This document shows, one piece after another, positions 36,097-47,220 of a stretch of DNA of 64,000 bases. Below the pieces are notes generated by a model. That model was not told the DNA's origin and made no database searches. It saw only the letters and a list, made by a program, of their open reading frames with translations. How positions within the stretch are numbered: the first letter of the stretch is position 1; every line of letters begins with the position of its first letter. The position numbers and the translations under genes are program-made. The stretch comes from Anaeramoeba flamelloides. Its lineage: Eukaryota; Metamonada; Anaeramoebidae. Location of the stretch: the NCBI GenBank assembly GCA_027625915.1, contig JANTQA010000070.1:5957001-6021000 (forward strand), written 5' to 3'.

Positions 36097-38228
36097 TTAC
36101 ACTTTTTCCCCAATAAAAAAAAAAAATTTCTTTTTATTTCTCAAATTAAAAAAAATCTAACTGCAGTTTTTTTTTATTAATTAAAAAGAAAATTTATCAA
36201 AATTTTCATTTTATTTCTTAAATTAAAAAAAAATTAACGACAAGTGCCTAGGTTTTCCAGAATTAAAAAGAATAGAGAAAAATCTAAGATTTTACTCAAT
36301 TCCTTTAAATTCTGGAAAACCTAACAGCTGTAAGAGGAAACAATTTTCCTCCCTTCAAAATAAAAAAAAAAATATTAATTTACTTTTTAGAATTGAGAAT
36401 TTTGGTAGCTGGTTTTAATTCTTGTGAGGTGTTTTTTTTGGAAAAATGGATGAATTTTTGATAGTTTTATTTTGTGATTAACATTAGTTAGTATGAATTT
36501 GAAAAAGTTATTCCCTTGAATTTCTCTCGATCCATTACTAATTATTATTATTTTTCAAACACATTTTTGACAAATTTGTTTTCAAAATTCAATTTTGAAA
36601 TATTTTTATCAAACGAAGTAAAATCATGAATACTTTTCCCAAAAGTCAAATATAGTGTTTAGATTCTTGGAATCGAAAATAGTTTCAAAAGATTCAATCC
36701 AAAATTAAATAAAAATAAGAAAATAAATCTAAATAAGATTCAGAATTATTAGGAATTTTTCATTTTAATCCAAAATAAATAATTATAAAATTAAACAAAT
36801 TCATCAAATAAACTCTTTATATCAGAAGAAAAAACCAAAAAATATTCTATTTTCTAAACCAAAACGAAAAAATAGATGAATTTAATGAATATAGGATTTT
36901 TAAGGTGTTTTTGAAATTCTTTAGAAATAAAAAGTAATTTATTTATTGTAAATTTCCCAAATAAAAAATTTCCATTCAGAATTAAAAATAAAATCACGTA
37001 AAGTATAAGTTATTGTATCAATTTGTTCAGATAAGATCAAGAAAAATATGATTTTTATTTTTTTTTCTTGCTCAATTTTTTCATATTTTGATTTCCTTTT
37101 TGTAACTGTTTTATAAAACTATTTTATACGAGTCTATATTCCTCTATCTTATTTATTAAAATAATAATGTATTTGATTAAAGAAATAATTTGAGAAATTC
37201 AGTTTCATATAAACTCTAGCATTCAAAACTTGGAAAATTTACTTACCTCCTTAAAACTGAAATTTTTGAATATTTAAACTTCCCTTTAATAGTAATTCTT
37301 ATTGGTTAGGTCTGGGATTTTATCTTAACATAGTCATTAAAAAGAATATTACTTAAGGATATCCATTAATTTGATTTTGAAATTTTGTTGATCCAAAGTA
37401 GAACTGAGAAAGTTCAGTCTTTATTCTAGCCTTGAAACAACAATGTACATTTAATAAAAAAGGGAAAAATGAAATTAATGATAATCTCAGAGTTTTGAAA
37501 TTATAGAATAATTTTGAGATGAAAATTTCGATTCTTGATGTGACATTACAATTAAAGTTTTGAAAAATGAATTATTTTTTTTCTATTTATTTTCATTTGA
37601 TCAATTTTAATAATACAAGTTTCATATTGTAGAATTATTTCTTGTTTACAAAAATAACTATTGTACTATTTGTTATAAAATAAATCGAATTAGATTTTTT
37701 ATTTACTTATCAAAAAAAAAAAAAAAGAACTCACAAATTTTACATAAATTAAGAGTTACCAATTCGAAAAGTACACTAATAAAATAAAATAATTTACAGA
37801 ATTTAAAATATGAAATTCTGTCTTCAAAATTTATGTTGTGTCTTTTTTGGAAAATGGATATAAACCCCATTTTGGTTTGAGCTGGCAGTTTTTTTGTGTA
37901 AATAGAAAAATTCTATAATTGTTATCAATAATCATCTCAAATTAAAATTTCAATTTGTAGATCTGAAATCATTTTTTCAAATTTCATCAATTTTTTTTTT
38001 AACCTTCTTATTTCAATTTTATTTGTAGAAAAATCAATTAACTTTCAAATGCTTCTAATGGTAATATTTTTATTCGCTCTTTGAATTGGGAGTTACGAAT
38101 TTTTCCACTTTAAAATTCTCTTGTTAACAGACAAAGTGTTTTTTTTTTTTTCACTCTAAATCCTTAAAAATAAATCTGGAGTGAACACAAAAAAATGTGA
38201 TCTTTTGTTGTCTTTAGATCATTTCTTT

Positions 38229-38268
38229 AAAAAATAAAAAAATAAAAAATAAAAAATAAAAAAAATAG
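38229..38268. repeat. (TAAAAAA)n microsatellite
   Basis: Five to six units of AAAAAAT/AAAAAT in a row, just beyond the stop codon side of the TOG gene (its 3' flank). Simple slippage repeat. Confidence 0.7.
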
Positions 38269-38327
38269 ATTAATGTTATAATTATTTTTAGTAAATTATA
38301 TTTATTTTTTTAAAAATTATTTAGTTT

Positions 38328-39454
38328 TTAAAAAAAATATTTGTTATTTAAATTATAATTAAAATTAAATTGGTTATTTGAATGATCTCTTTGATTTAAT
38401 GAAGATTGCAAAATATTTAATTTTCTATAATTTGTATAATTTTTATCATTGAATCTTTTAGGATTATTCTTTGTTTGATTTCTAATTATTTTGTTTTTAC
38501 CATTATTATTCCTAATCGTTCGAGGTGGGGTTTTGTTGTTTATTTTTTTATCATTTTGCCTAAAACGTTTATTAATAAACAATTTTGCAGGGTTGGATAA
38601 ATTATTGATAATTTGGAAGGTTTCTTGATTGATCAATTGGAATGTTTGAGAAAAAATATCCAAGATAACTTGTTTGATTTGTATTGTTACATTAGGTTCA
38701 TTAATAATATTTCCTATTTGAATCATCATTTGTTTATTTGTTATTTCAAAGCCATTATTGCATAATAAAAATAAAATTATTTTCAATAAGAATAAGCACT
38801 TATCATTACCTGAATTCGTCAAAGAATCAAAAAAGAAATCAAAAATTTTTGAAGGATTATATATTTCAACTAAATAAATTAAAATATCGTTTGTTATTGA
38901 TAATAAATCAGAATCATGATCAGAGGCAGAATCGAGATTAGATTTTCTTTTTTTAGAATCAATGTGCTCTATTAATATTGGGAGGAAGATTTTACATTCG
39001 TAGATAGTTATTTTTTTCCCCCTTTGGTATAAAAACTTAAATAATGATTTTAATAATTTTAAAATTTGAATTTTATTCTCTGAAGATATCAAAAAGGAGG
39101 TCAAAATAAATAAATAAACATCCAAGTCTGATTCAATTTTCGCGCTTCCAATTTGAATCATCCTATCAAGAATTATTAAACCTTGTTGTTGTTGTGATTT
39201 TAAAGTGGAAAAAAATAAATTATGATATTTGGAAGAAATTATTGGTTTTGTTAATTGTTTGCACCAAGAAACAAAATTTGTTAAATTTGGTTTATCTTGA
39301 AAAAATTTTTCCTTTCGATCATATCTAAATAATTTTTCATTTTCATTGAAATTAAAAGAACTTTTAACTTTATTTTTCTGTTCAAATTTATTTTTTTGTA
39401 TATTAATACTTATCCTGTTACTATTATTATTATTATGATTATTAATATTATTAA

Positions 39455-39490
<36 letters not shown>

Positions 39491-42400
39491 GATTATTATT
39501 AATGTTGCGATTTTTTTGATAAATACGCTTTTTTTTAGACTTGTTATTTAATCTGGTTGATTTTATAATTTTTTTGTTATCATTATTTTCTTTTTTTAAA
39601 TAGTTTTTTCTTTTTCTTGGTGATCCGTTATTAGAATTGACCATTTGGAGGAAAAGATGAGTTTTTTGGATATTTTTCGGATAATTTTTTTTGAAAGAAT
39701 TTATGATCTTTTTTTTCCCGAATTTTTGAACAAGTAATAATAATAGTTGGTGAAGAGAAATTTTTAAATTTGTATCCAGATCTTCTAAACAAAGATAGCA
39801 TATTTTCGAAAAAATATTAATATTAAAAGATTTGAGAAATTTTAATTGATCAAAATTCTTGTTTATTAATTTTAAAATAATTTTTTTCCCATCATCATTG
39901 GCTCTTTCAATAAATAATTCAATAGATTTGCAAAAATAATTAAATGGGAATATTTGTAAAAATAAAGAAATTAAAAGTGATAATTGTAAATTAACTTTTG
40001 GATCTTTTTCATTAATTTTTTTTAAAATGGTAGGAAATGTTGAATTTAAATATTTTTGAAAATTTGTTTTCATGGATTCTAAAATTAAAATGAGTAATTT
40101 AATAATTTTTATAACAAGTATATTATTCTTATGGTTTATACGTATTCGAATATAATAAATTAATTCATCAAACCCATTTGCACTGAGAATTATATTTGAT
40201 TGATTTCTAATATTATAATTTATTAAATTGCTAATTTTAGAAATAATTTGAAGTTGTTCATTTATTGGTAAACTTGTTAAATTGTTTATAGGTATTTTTT
40301 TTATTTTTTCATTAAGATCAATTTCGGCAATTATTTTTTCTTTCTTTCTTTTTTTTTCTATACCATTGTCATTTTTATTGATATTTTCTTTTTCTGTTTT
40401 TTCATTTTCGTTGTTTTTTTCCATTGTCTTGTTTTGGCTACTTTTTGCTTTCAAAATATTTAATTTGTTTTTTAATTCTAATAATTTCTTATCCTTTATA
40501 TAATTATTACTTTTCCTTTTTTGAATTTGTTCTTGTTTTGAATTTTTTGATAATAAATTATTATCAAATTTTTTTGAGATTGTTTTTATAGTTTTTTTTC
40601 TTGTATTATCCATTTTTGAATAAATTTTAATTTGCGTTTTCTCTTTTATTTTTATTTTTTCTTTTTCTTTGACTAATAATTTTGGTTTTTGTTGTCGTTG
40701 TATTTTTTTTTCATTTTTCATTTTATTTCTATTTGAGTTATGTTCTGATGTATGTTCTTTTTTATAATTATGATGATCCATTTTATTTTGTTTTTTGTTT
40801 TGATGAATATTTGTATTCATAGAATTGCTTTCTTTCAATATTGGATTTGGTTTTGGGTTTGAATATTTTTTTATTTTATTATCGTTGTTAATGTTTCCAT
40901 TGTCTGTGTTTTCTGACTTAATTTCAATAATGTGTGGCAATTTAAATGAAACTTTTCTTTTTCTTTTCTTTTTCTTGTTTTCGGGATCAGAGGTATCTTG
41001 TTCATTTTCATTATTAAAAGTGAATAATTTTCTTTGTTCTCTTGTGAGTTTTTTCAGAAATGTGTTAATGCATCCATTTCCAATAATATTAACAAAATAA
41101 TTTATGATTTGGGCATATTTTAATTGGTTTGAGTTTGTTTGGATTTGAAAATTTTGAAATAAAATCGGTAATAATTCTTGTGCAAAATTATAAATTTGCG
41201 TTTTTTTATATTTTGGTACAATCTCAGTTAATAAAATTAATATTTCTTCATGGATTTTTGGAGTTTTTAAGAATAGTGCATTTTGAAAATCTAATTATTA
41301 ATTTTGTTTTTTTTTTTTTTTTTTTGTTATGCAAAAAAAATGAGAAATTGAAATATAATAAGTATTAGTTTTGTTCTTGGGTATTGTTTTATTTTGTAAA
41401 TTTTATTTGTTTTTTTTTCAAAAAAATTTGGTAAAGTGGTTTTAAAAAAGTTTTTAAGTGAGACCATAAAAATCGTTATATTGTAGCAGCTGTTGGAAAA
41501 TTGTTTTGAAGATAACTTTGAAAATTTTTTTCTAAAAATGTATTAGAAAGGTGAGTTTGTTTACAATTTTAAAGATAATTTTGATTGCTCTTTTTTAAAA
41601 TTCTTATATCAAAAGAATTTTATGAAATAAAAAACTAAAATTAACAATCTATCTATTCAAAATTTAAAAATTATGGTTTTTTTCTCATCAGAAATTTTTG
41701 ATTTTTTTTATAATTGATTATAATCATAAATCATATTTCATTTCGTTTTTTCTGTGATTTTGAGTCAAAATCATTATAATTGTTATAACAATTCCAAACC
41801 CTGTGCACACGATTTAACTTGAACTTTTTTATTTATATTAAACTTTATTTAAACTCCTTTCAATTAAAATGATCAATTGTTGTTGGTTCCAAATTCACTA
41901 GTATTGTCCTTAATATTGAAGATCCTTTATAAAAAGGAATTTTTTAAAAATTTTTTACAAAAGCTTTAAAAAATCGAAAAGTTATTTAAGAAGAGGGGTT
42001 TCACTACTGTAATCTTGTGATTTGGATTAAAACCTTAATTTCAATATTAATGCATATTAGAACCCCCAATTCAAAAATTCTTGACAGGAAGTAAATTCAA
42101 TTTTTGAAAAAAAAAAAATCTTGTTGAATCAATTCTAGAAGAAATACCAAATTAGAACCATTTACTAATTGAAATGTTAGCAATTGTTTATAAATTACAA
42201 TACTTACAAAACAAAAAATAAACAATTATCAATACTAATAAATTATTGGTGTGTTCCAAATTTTTGGAGATGGGCTCACAAAAAAATGAATTGATAAATT
42301 TGTATTAGCAATTATTGATCGATCAAATGGTTAGATACCATCAACTAATTTTATTTGAGTTCTTCTGTTTTGAACAAACTAACTTTTATCTAAATATCAA

Positions 42401-45345
42401 TCAATTGAAAAAAATATTTCGATCGAACAAAACAAGTTACGTAATTCAAAAAATGAAATGAAAAACAAAAACCCAAAAGATGAAAAAAAATAATTTTCAT
42501 ATTTATAAAAAAATCAAAATTATTTGGACTGTTTTATATAGGTGGAAAATTTTGAATTTTCGTATAAATGAGTTTAAAGAAAGTTTAATACAGCTTAAAA
42601 GTTCGTCAAATGTTAAGTTATACATACCAGATTTGAAATTGCTGTAAATTATCAATTTATTTATTTAAATATTTCATTTTTAAAAATCGAATTGCTGAAT
42701 AATTGCTTTTATTTAAAATCAAAACATCTTTTGATAACTTTGCAATTTTTTTATGAGAAAGTAATAAACCTACCTAAAGTTCATTAAAGTGGGGTTTCTA
42801 TAGAATACTCATTTAATTATTTGATAGCATAAGTAGATCTACTTTTTTTGAAAAACAATAAGAGTTTTGTCGAGGTTTGCAAGAGTTTGTAAAATGATAA
42901 TTTTTATTCTTGTTTTTTTATTGATTGAATAGTGTTTTGGACAAGTCTAATATCATTAATCAATATTCTAATAAGTGGGTGAGTTATAATTTTAAAATTC
43001 TTTGATTCTTAAAAAAAAAAAAGGATTTGATTTTAAATAAAAGAGATTACACATCAATTTTCCTAATATTCACAATTAAAAATCATGTCCGGGTTTTTTT
43101 CATTCCAGTTATTTTTTCCATTACACTAATATTATTTTGAAACAATCAAAGAAATCATAACTTTTTAAAAATCCATAATCTTTATACAAAACAATATAGA
43201 TCACATGTAAAAAGACCAGTCCAAGTTCTCATGCGTTTTAAATACAATTGTTTTTAAGATTTAAGACAATTCAGATCGTGGAGTGAAGGGAAGTGTTAAT
43301 TTATATTTTGTATTGTTAGTAAAAAATGAAAGAAAGTAAAAAATATATAAAATTAAAAGGAAAATAAAAGCAAACTTGGTATTAATTTTGATATTGGAGA
43401 AAAGTGTTTAAAAAATTGTAACAAAGTTTGGTGAACTTTAGAATTTAATTTTTGTTCTGCAAGTCTGGGAATTAAAGAATCAAATAGAAAAATAACAAAT
43501 GTGGAGAAGGTTTTTTCAAGCCCATGAGCTAATTTTTGGCAGACGTCGATTGCCAACCAAGCAACAATTAAATTTGTTTCGTTTTTGATCAGATTGTGTA
43601 TAATTTGAATTAATTGATCATAATCACTTGATTTATCCATTTTTGGTACATCAAGAGCTTTACAGAGTTTTATCATAATTTTACGCCTAACTTTCCAATC
43701 TGGATCTTGGAGTTTTGTGTATAAATTATTCGGTACCAATCTCATTACATTAGTATTTGAGCAAGTTGTTTCTTTCTTTTTGGTTTCTCTTTCTCTTTCT
43801 CTTTCTCTTTCTCTGTCTTTTTGGCTCCTTTGTTGTTGAAAGGTTTTTTGGTTTAAACGCTCCGAAAGTGATTGGTTAAAGCACTCTTTAAATCTATCAA
43901 ACCCTTTTTCAAAATTAATCAAAAAAATTGTGGTTGATTGATCTTTTCGAGAAAACCAATAAAAGGAATGGTTGCCTTCATTAAATTTAGGTTGAAAAGA
44001 TTTTTTAATTTTTGAATCATAGATAGTCTTGTTCGTTTTGGAATCAATAATTAACAAAAATGTTTCATAGGCCTGTGAACCACCTCTTTGAAGAATTATT
44101 TTACAATTTTCAACAGATGGTTTCCATTCTTTTCTTTGTTCGTCCCAAATAAACAGACTTCCAAGAGATTCATTTAATGAATAGTATTGGTTTGTTTTTT
44201 GTTTAGTGTTTTGTGATTTGTTATTCAATTTTGTTTTACAAGATTTTTTTTCTTTTTCTTTTGGTTTTTGTTGTTGAATGTCTTGAATAATTTCAAAAAG
44301 AATTTTTTTTTCAGATCTCGTCATTGATTGGAGAATTGAAATCGACTTTTCTTTTTTCAGTGCGAGTATTATTTCAACCAGTGCCTCATGAGCTAGTTTC
44401 GAAATTTCTTGGTTTTCACTTGAAACAGCAATTAAAAGTTTTTCAAGAACAAGTTTGATCGGAATTTTCTTACAACCAAACTTTGAAATGATCTTATAAA
44501 TGCTTTGGAGGCTTATAATTGTGACAGTAACGTCTGAAGACAATAAGCCATTTTCAATTAATAAATGGATTATTTTGTAACATTCTTTTTGTCCACTGGC
44601 TTTTACACAATCCAAGAGACACCCAATTGCTTGACTGGTTATTAATTTATCATTTGAAAGGAAAAAGTTATTAATGAGAAACGTCGCAATTTGAACCACA
44701 TTCTCATTTGCATAATTTGATCTTTTGAGAAAGACTTGGATTAATTTAATCACTTGTTCTTGTAATTGCAATTTCTTTTCAGAAAGAAAATATGGAAATA
44801 ATGGTGCTATTGTTTTTGATTGTTGGGGGAATGAATAAAAGTAGATTTGAAAAAATGATTTTGATAAACATTGGTTTGGTATGGATTTTTATTAAAATTA
44901 AAAAGGAATTGGACAGTAGTTTTAAAAAAGTGCAGTACTAAAAGTTTTATGTGCGTTGCCCAACCTGATTCAAACTGTCTAATTAGATAGTTTGAAGCCC
45001 ACTTTTAAAACTTTGAGTACTGCACTTTGAAACAGCCTTATTTATTTTTTTTTTGATTTTTCTTATGTTGGCTTTTCCTTGTTTATTTCAAAAGAAACGT
45101 TAAAAGTCTTGGGCTTTTAATATGTTGATCTTTCTCAATGAAGTAAAATAAAAAAAAACTAATAAGAATAAAAAGAAAAGACAAGTTTTTTAATAGATAC
45201 CCCATTTCTTAAATGTCAACGAATCTTTGGATGGTTCATTTATAAATGTTTCTGTTAATTTTACATAAGCGCCTAACCTTATTTTCCAATTTCTATGTTT
45301 GAGTTTTGTGAGTAATGGAAGCTTTTTTTTCTGATTTCTTTCCAT
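38328..45345 (-). CDS. XMAP215/ch-TOG-type microtubule polymerase with multiple TOG domains
   Basis: Three minus-strand exons: 45345-45201, 44806-43376 and 41290-38328, phase 1 at both joins, 1512 residues. XMAP215/Dis1 proteins bind tubulin through TOG (HEAT-repeat) domains and speed growth at microtubule plus ends (family knowledge). TOG1 (about 10-220) opens with LKHRNWKIRLGAYVKLTETF, the family's KLWKARLSGYE pattern; the first join gives FKKWG-APLFPYFLSEK. An unusual beta-type segment, residues ~263-363 (GSLFIWDEQRKEWKPS ... FYWFSRKDQSTTIFLINFEK), resembles an EVH1/RanBP1-type PH fold. Then an RE repeat, TOG2 (~405-620, LQDPDWKVRRKIMIKL; second join KLIP-NFQNALFLKTPKIHEE), a long Lys-rich linker, TOG3 (~860-1080), poly-Asn (~1123-1148) and TOG4 (~1180-1415, with ALAVM-like QQGLIILDRM and IYNPSKIFDFFF). 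The tail is basic. Introns are 394 and 2085 bp. Confidence 0.88.
41291..43375 (-). other. TOG gene intron 2 (2.1 kb) carrying a MITE-like element
   Basis: GTTTGC ... ATTAG on the minus strand. About a quarter of it is an inverted-repeat element (42061-42562). The rest is AT-rich with no gene. The GTTTGC donor is unusual, but GTTTGT donors are inferred at other introns here, and it is the only one that keeps phase and rebuilds TOG2. Confidence 0.8.
42061..42562. mobile_element. MITE-like element, family of about 500-530 bp, copy 1
   Basis: Ends CCCAATTCAAAAATTC (left) and GTGGAAAATTTTGAATTTT (right), which are inverted copies. The whole stretch is similar, in opposite orientation, to 49014-49542, with matching words such as ACGTAATTC, GATCGATCAA, TTTATTTGAGTTC and CTAATTGAAATGTTA. 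No long open frame is present. It lies wholly inside an intron of the TOG gene. Confidence 0.75.
44807..45200 (-). other. TOG gene intron 1 (394 bp) carrying a hairpin
   Basis: GTATCT ... CAATAG on the minus strand. About 130 bp of it is an inverted repeat (44915-45045). The join between phase-1 ends gives an uninterrupted TOG1 helix. Confidence 0.8.
44915..45045. repeat. Inverted-repeat hairpin in TOG intron 1
   Basis: The left arm has AAAGTGCAGTACTAAAAGTTTT and the right arm AAAACTTTGAGTACTGCACTTT, and the inner parts TTCAAACTGTCTAATT and its near reverse complement also pair. The loop is almost absent, so it folds as a long stem. It is probably another MITE-type family, and I see no second copy in the window. 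Confidence 0.7.
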
Positions 45346-45750
45346 CTGACTTTTGAAACAAATAATAAAAAAATGAAATAGTATTATATTCTCAATTAAA
45401 ATTAAGAGTTTAAAATAACTGAATGAGTTTGTTTGGGATTTAACATTCTTGTTATTAAAACTTTTTTTTTTTTGTAAAATAAACAATAATCTTTAACGGA
45501 TATTTTTATTCTTTTAGAGAAAGAATTTGGTTCCAAAAACAGAGAAAAGGGAAGGAGATTTTTTTTGGAAATTATTTTTCAATCTTGGTTTCAAATCTTG
45601 GTTCTTTCATAACAAAAGGGATTTTAATATTTTACCCTCGATTGGTAGAATTGATAAAATAATATCAAAAAGTATGAAAAAAGAGTATATTGATCAAAAA
45701 ATTAGAAAAATCTTTTTATCAAGTGATAAACAATTTGTTTCTGATTAATT

Positions 45751-45990
45751 ATGACAATACTATTTGTTGCAAAATAAATGGATCAAAATTATCATTCAGC
45801 TTTCCGAAAAAAGATTTAAAAATCATGGAAAATTTCAAATTATTAATAACAAAAATCAGTTTAAATTATTGATTTCACCTTACAGAATTGATGACTTTGA
45901 TGATTTTTTTTCATTCTTGGAATGTGATTATTTTGGAAAGCTGTATGAAAATTTTGATCCATTTATTTTGCAATTAACAGTAGTTATTTA
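45751..45990. repeat. Inverted-repeat element, TTCAGCTTTCC family, copy 2
   Basis: The left arm (about 45756-45806) contains TTGCAAAATAAATGGATC, AAAATTATCATTCAGCTTTCC. The right arm (about 45935-45985) is the reverse complement with few differences (GGAAAGCTGTATGAAAATTT through TTGCAATTAACAG). The core is ~130 bp. It is related to 32328-32574 and 34224-34280. Confidence 0.75.
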
Positions 45991-46149
45991 CAATTGAGAA
46001 AAATAAACAAAATTGGAAAATACTCAATAATTAATTAAACTTGTTAAAAAAAACTTTTTAAAATACTTCTCAGAAAAATAAGTTTTTTGAGAGATTAATG
46101 TTGATGGAATAATAACGATTTGATCAATTAATAAAATATTTTTTTTTTT

Positions 46150-46400
46150 GATTTTTATGTGATAGACTCTCGAATGAGGGCTTTGGTAACTTGTGAGTAT
46201 ATGTGGGGATGTTAGTATGAGTGCTGTGTGTATACTTGGGTTTAGTATTGTACTGGGTCAGTATTGGATTCGGTTATGTTAGATTAAACCGATGCCTTTA
46301 TGTGAATTGGAAAAGGTTAAATTAGGTTAAGGTTAGGTCAAATTGGGAAGAGTATGTATATTTAGATACACGATTAATTATTATGTCTCGGTTATTTTTA
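46150..46400 (+). other. G-rich, strand-skewed patch of unknown nature
   Basis: The plus strand has many G and few C over ~250 bases (for example GTGAGTATATGTGGGGATG, GTGCTGTGTGTATACTTGGG, AGGTTAAGGTTAGG), unlike any other non-coding part of the window. No reading frame stays open. The skew could reflect a non-coding RNA gene, an inserted fragment or old telomere-like repeats. I cannot choose between these. Confidence 0.4.
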
Positions 46401-47220
46401 GATTGTATTGGTCTTCCAAATTTTCAGTAATGGTAAAAAATTAAAAATTGTTTTTAAACTGAAGTTTTCTTTTTTTTTTTTATACCCCTTAGTAATGATC
46501 AGAAATGCTATATACATCTAATATACCAATTCTTTTTGCACACCAGAATTTAGAATACTATTTCACAATTTTTATACATTATCACATTTTAGATTTTATA
46601 GTTTAAAAAAAAAAAAATACTACAATTAAAATTCCAAATTTCCCATAAAACTATGTATCTAGGAACTATAATTTATAAAAAGTTCCTAAAAAACTGGTTC
46701 TTATTGGTTAAAAAAACTTTTGATTTATTTTCGGTTATTTTCGAGAATATTTGATTAATTTATTTATTTGAAATAGTTTTTATTATCATATAAATCCCAA
46801 TAAAATATATACAAACGGTTATTTCACAAAAACCAAATATTTTTTTTAACTTTTTCTTGTATTAAATCAGAGTTATCTTTCTAATCAAACATTATTTAAA
46901 AGAATAAAAATGTATATTTATGAGTAAATAATAACATTGAATTAAAATAAGTAAAGTAGAAAAAGTAAACATTAAAAAAATTCAAATTTATTTATTTTTT
47001 TAAAAAAAAATAGAAAAAAAAGAATAATTATATTAATAATTTGTTTTTTAATTTTTAATTAATCAACGAATATATTAATATTTAAGAAAAAAGATTATTT
47101 TTAAAATCTTTAATAAAAAAAAATAACAATAAAAAAAATCAAATAAAAAAAACAATAAAAAAAAAAAAAAAAGAACAACAAAAATCCACAAAACGATATT
47201 AGAAAAAAAAAACAAACAAT

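Larger units (their letters stand above)
34925..36330. repeat. Cluster of related stem-loop repeats
   Basis: Three imperfect palindromes share the plan TTTTCC(A/G)GAATT ... GAATAGAG ... CTCAATT ... AATTC(T/C)(G/A)GAAAA: about 34946-35020, 35510-35592 and 36249-36325. The word AAGTGCC(TA) occurs at about 34936, 35302 and 36241 and inverted at 35671. AAAAGAAAATTT plus TTTATTTCT(A/T)AAATT units fill the spaces. A perfect 40-bp palindrome lies at 35219-35258. The cluster surrounds a LINE remnant and may be repeated pieces of one element's untranslated ends. Confidence 0.55.
31981..38327. other. Element-rich intergenic region upstream of DENN, downstream of the TOG gene
   Basis: More than 6 kb with no supported host gene. 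It is the densest repeat zone of the window: inverted-repeat elements at 32328-32574, 32822-33299 and 34301-34498, a partial arm at 34224-34280, a protein-like fragment at 33360-33602, a stem-loop cluster at 34925-36330 with a LINE remnant at 35720-36096, and an (A)nT repeat at 38229-38268. From 36.4 to 38.2 kb I see only AT-rich DNA. The DENN promoter should lie just right of 31980. Confidence 0.6.
45346..47220. other. Intergenic region between TOG and RasGEF genes
   Basis: Holds the TOG gene's 5' flank, an inverted-repeat element (45751-45990), a G-rich skewed patch (46150-46400) and an A/T-rich block (46.8-47.2 kb) that is the 3' flank of the RasGEF gene. Short rightward open frames at 45527-45997 overlap the inverted repeat and show no domain. 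Confidence 0.55.

Noticed and set aside
43790-43815. CTTTCT hexamer repeat as a possible satellite
   Set aside because: It is the coding (RE)n tract of the XMAP215 protein.
45527-45997. Three overlapping short rightward open frames
   Set aside because: They overlap the inverted-repeat element and have no start context or domain.
46300-46345. Telomere-like GGTTAAGGTTAGG words
   Set aside because: Too few and irregular to call a telomeric array; noted only as part of the skewed patch.
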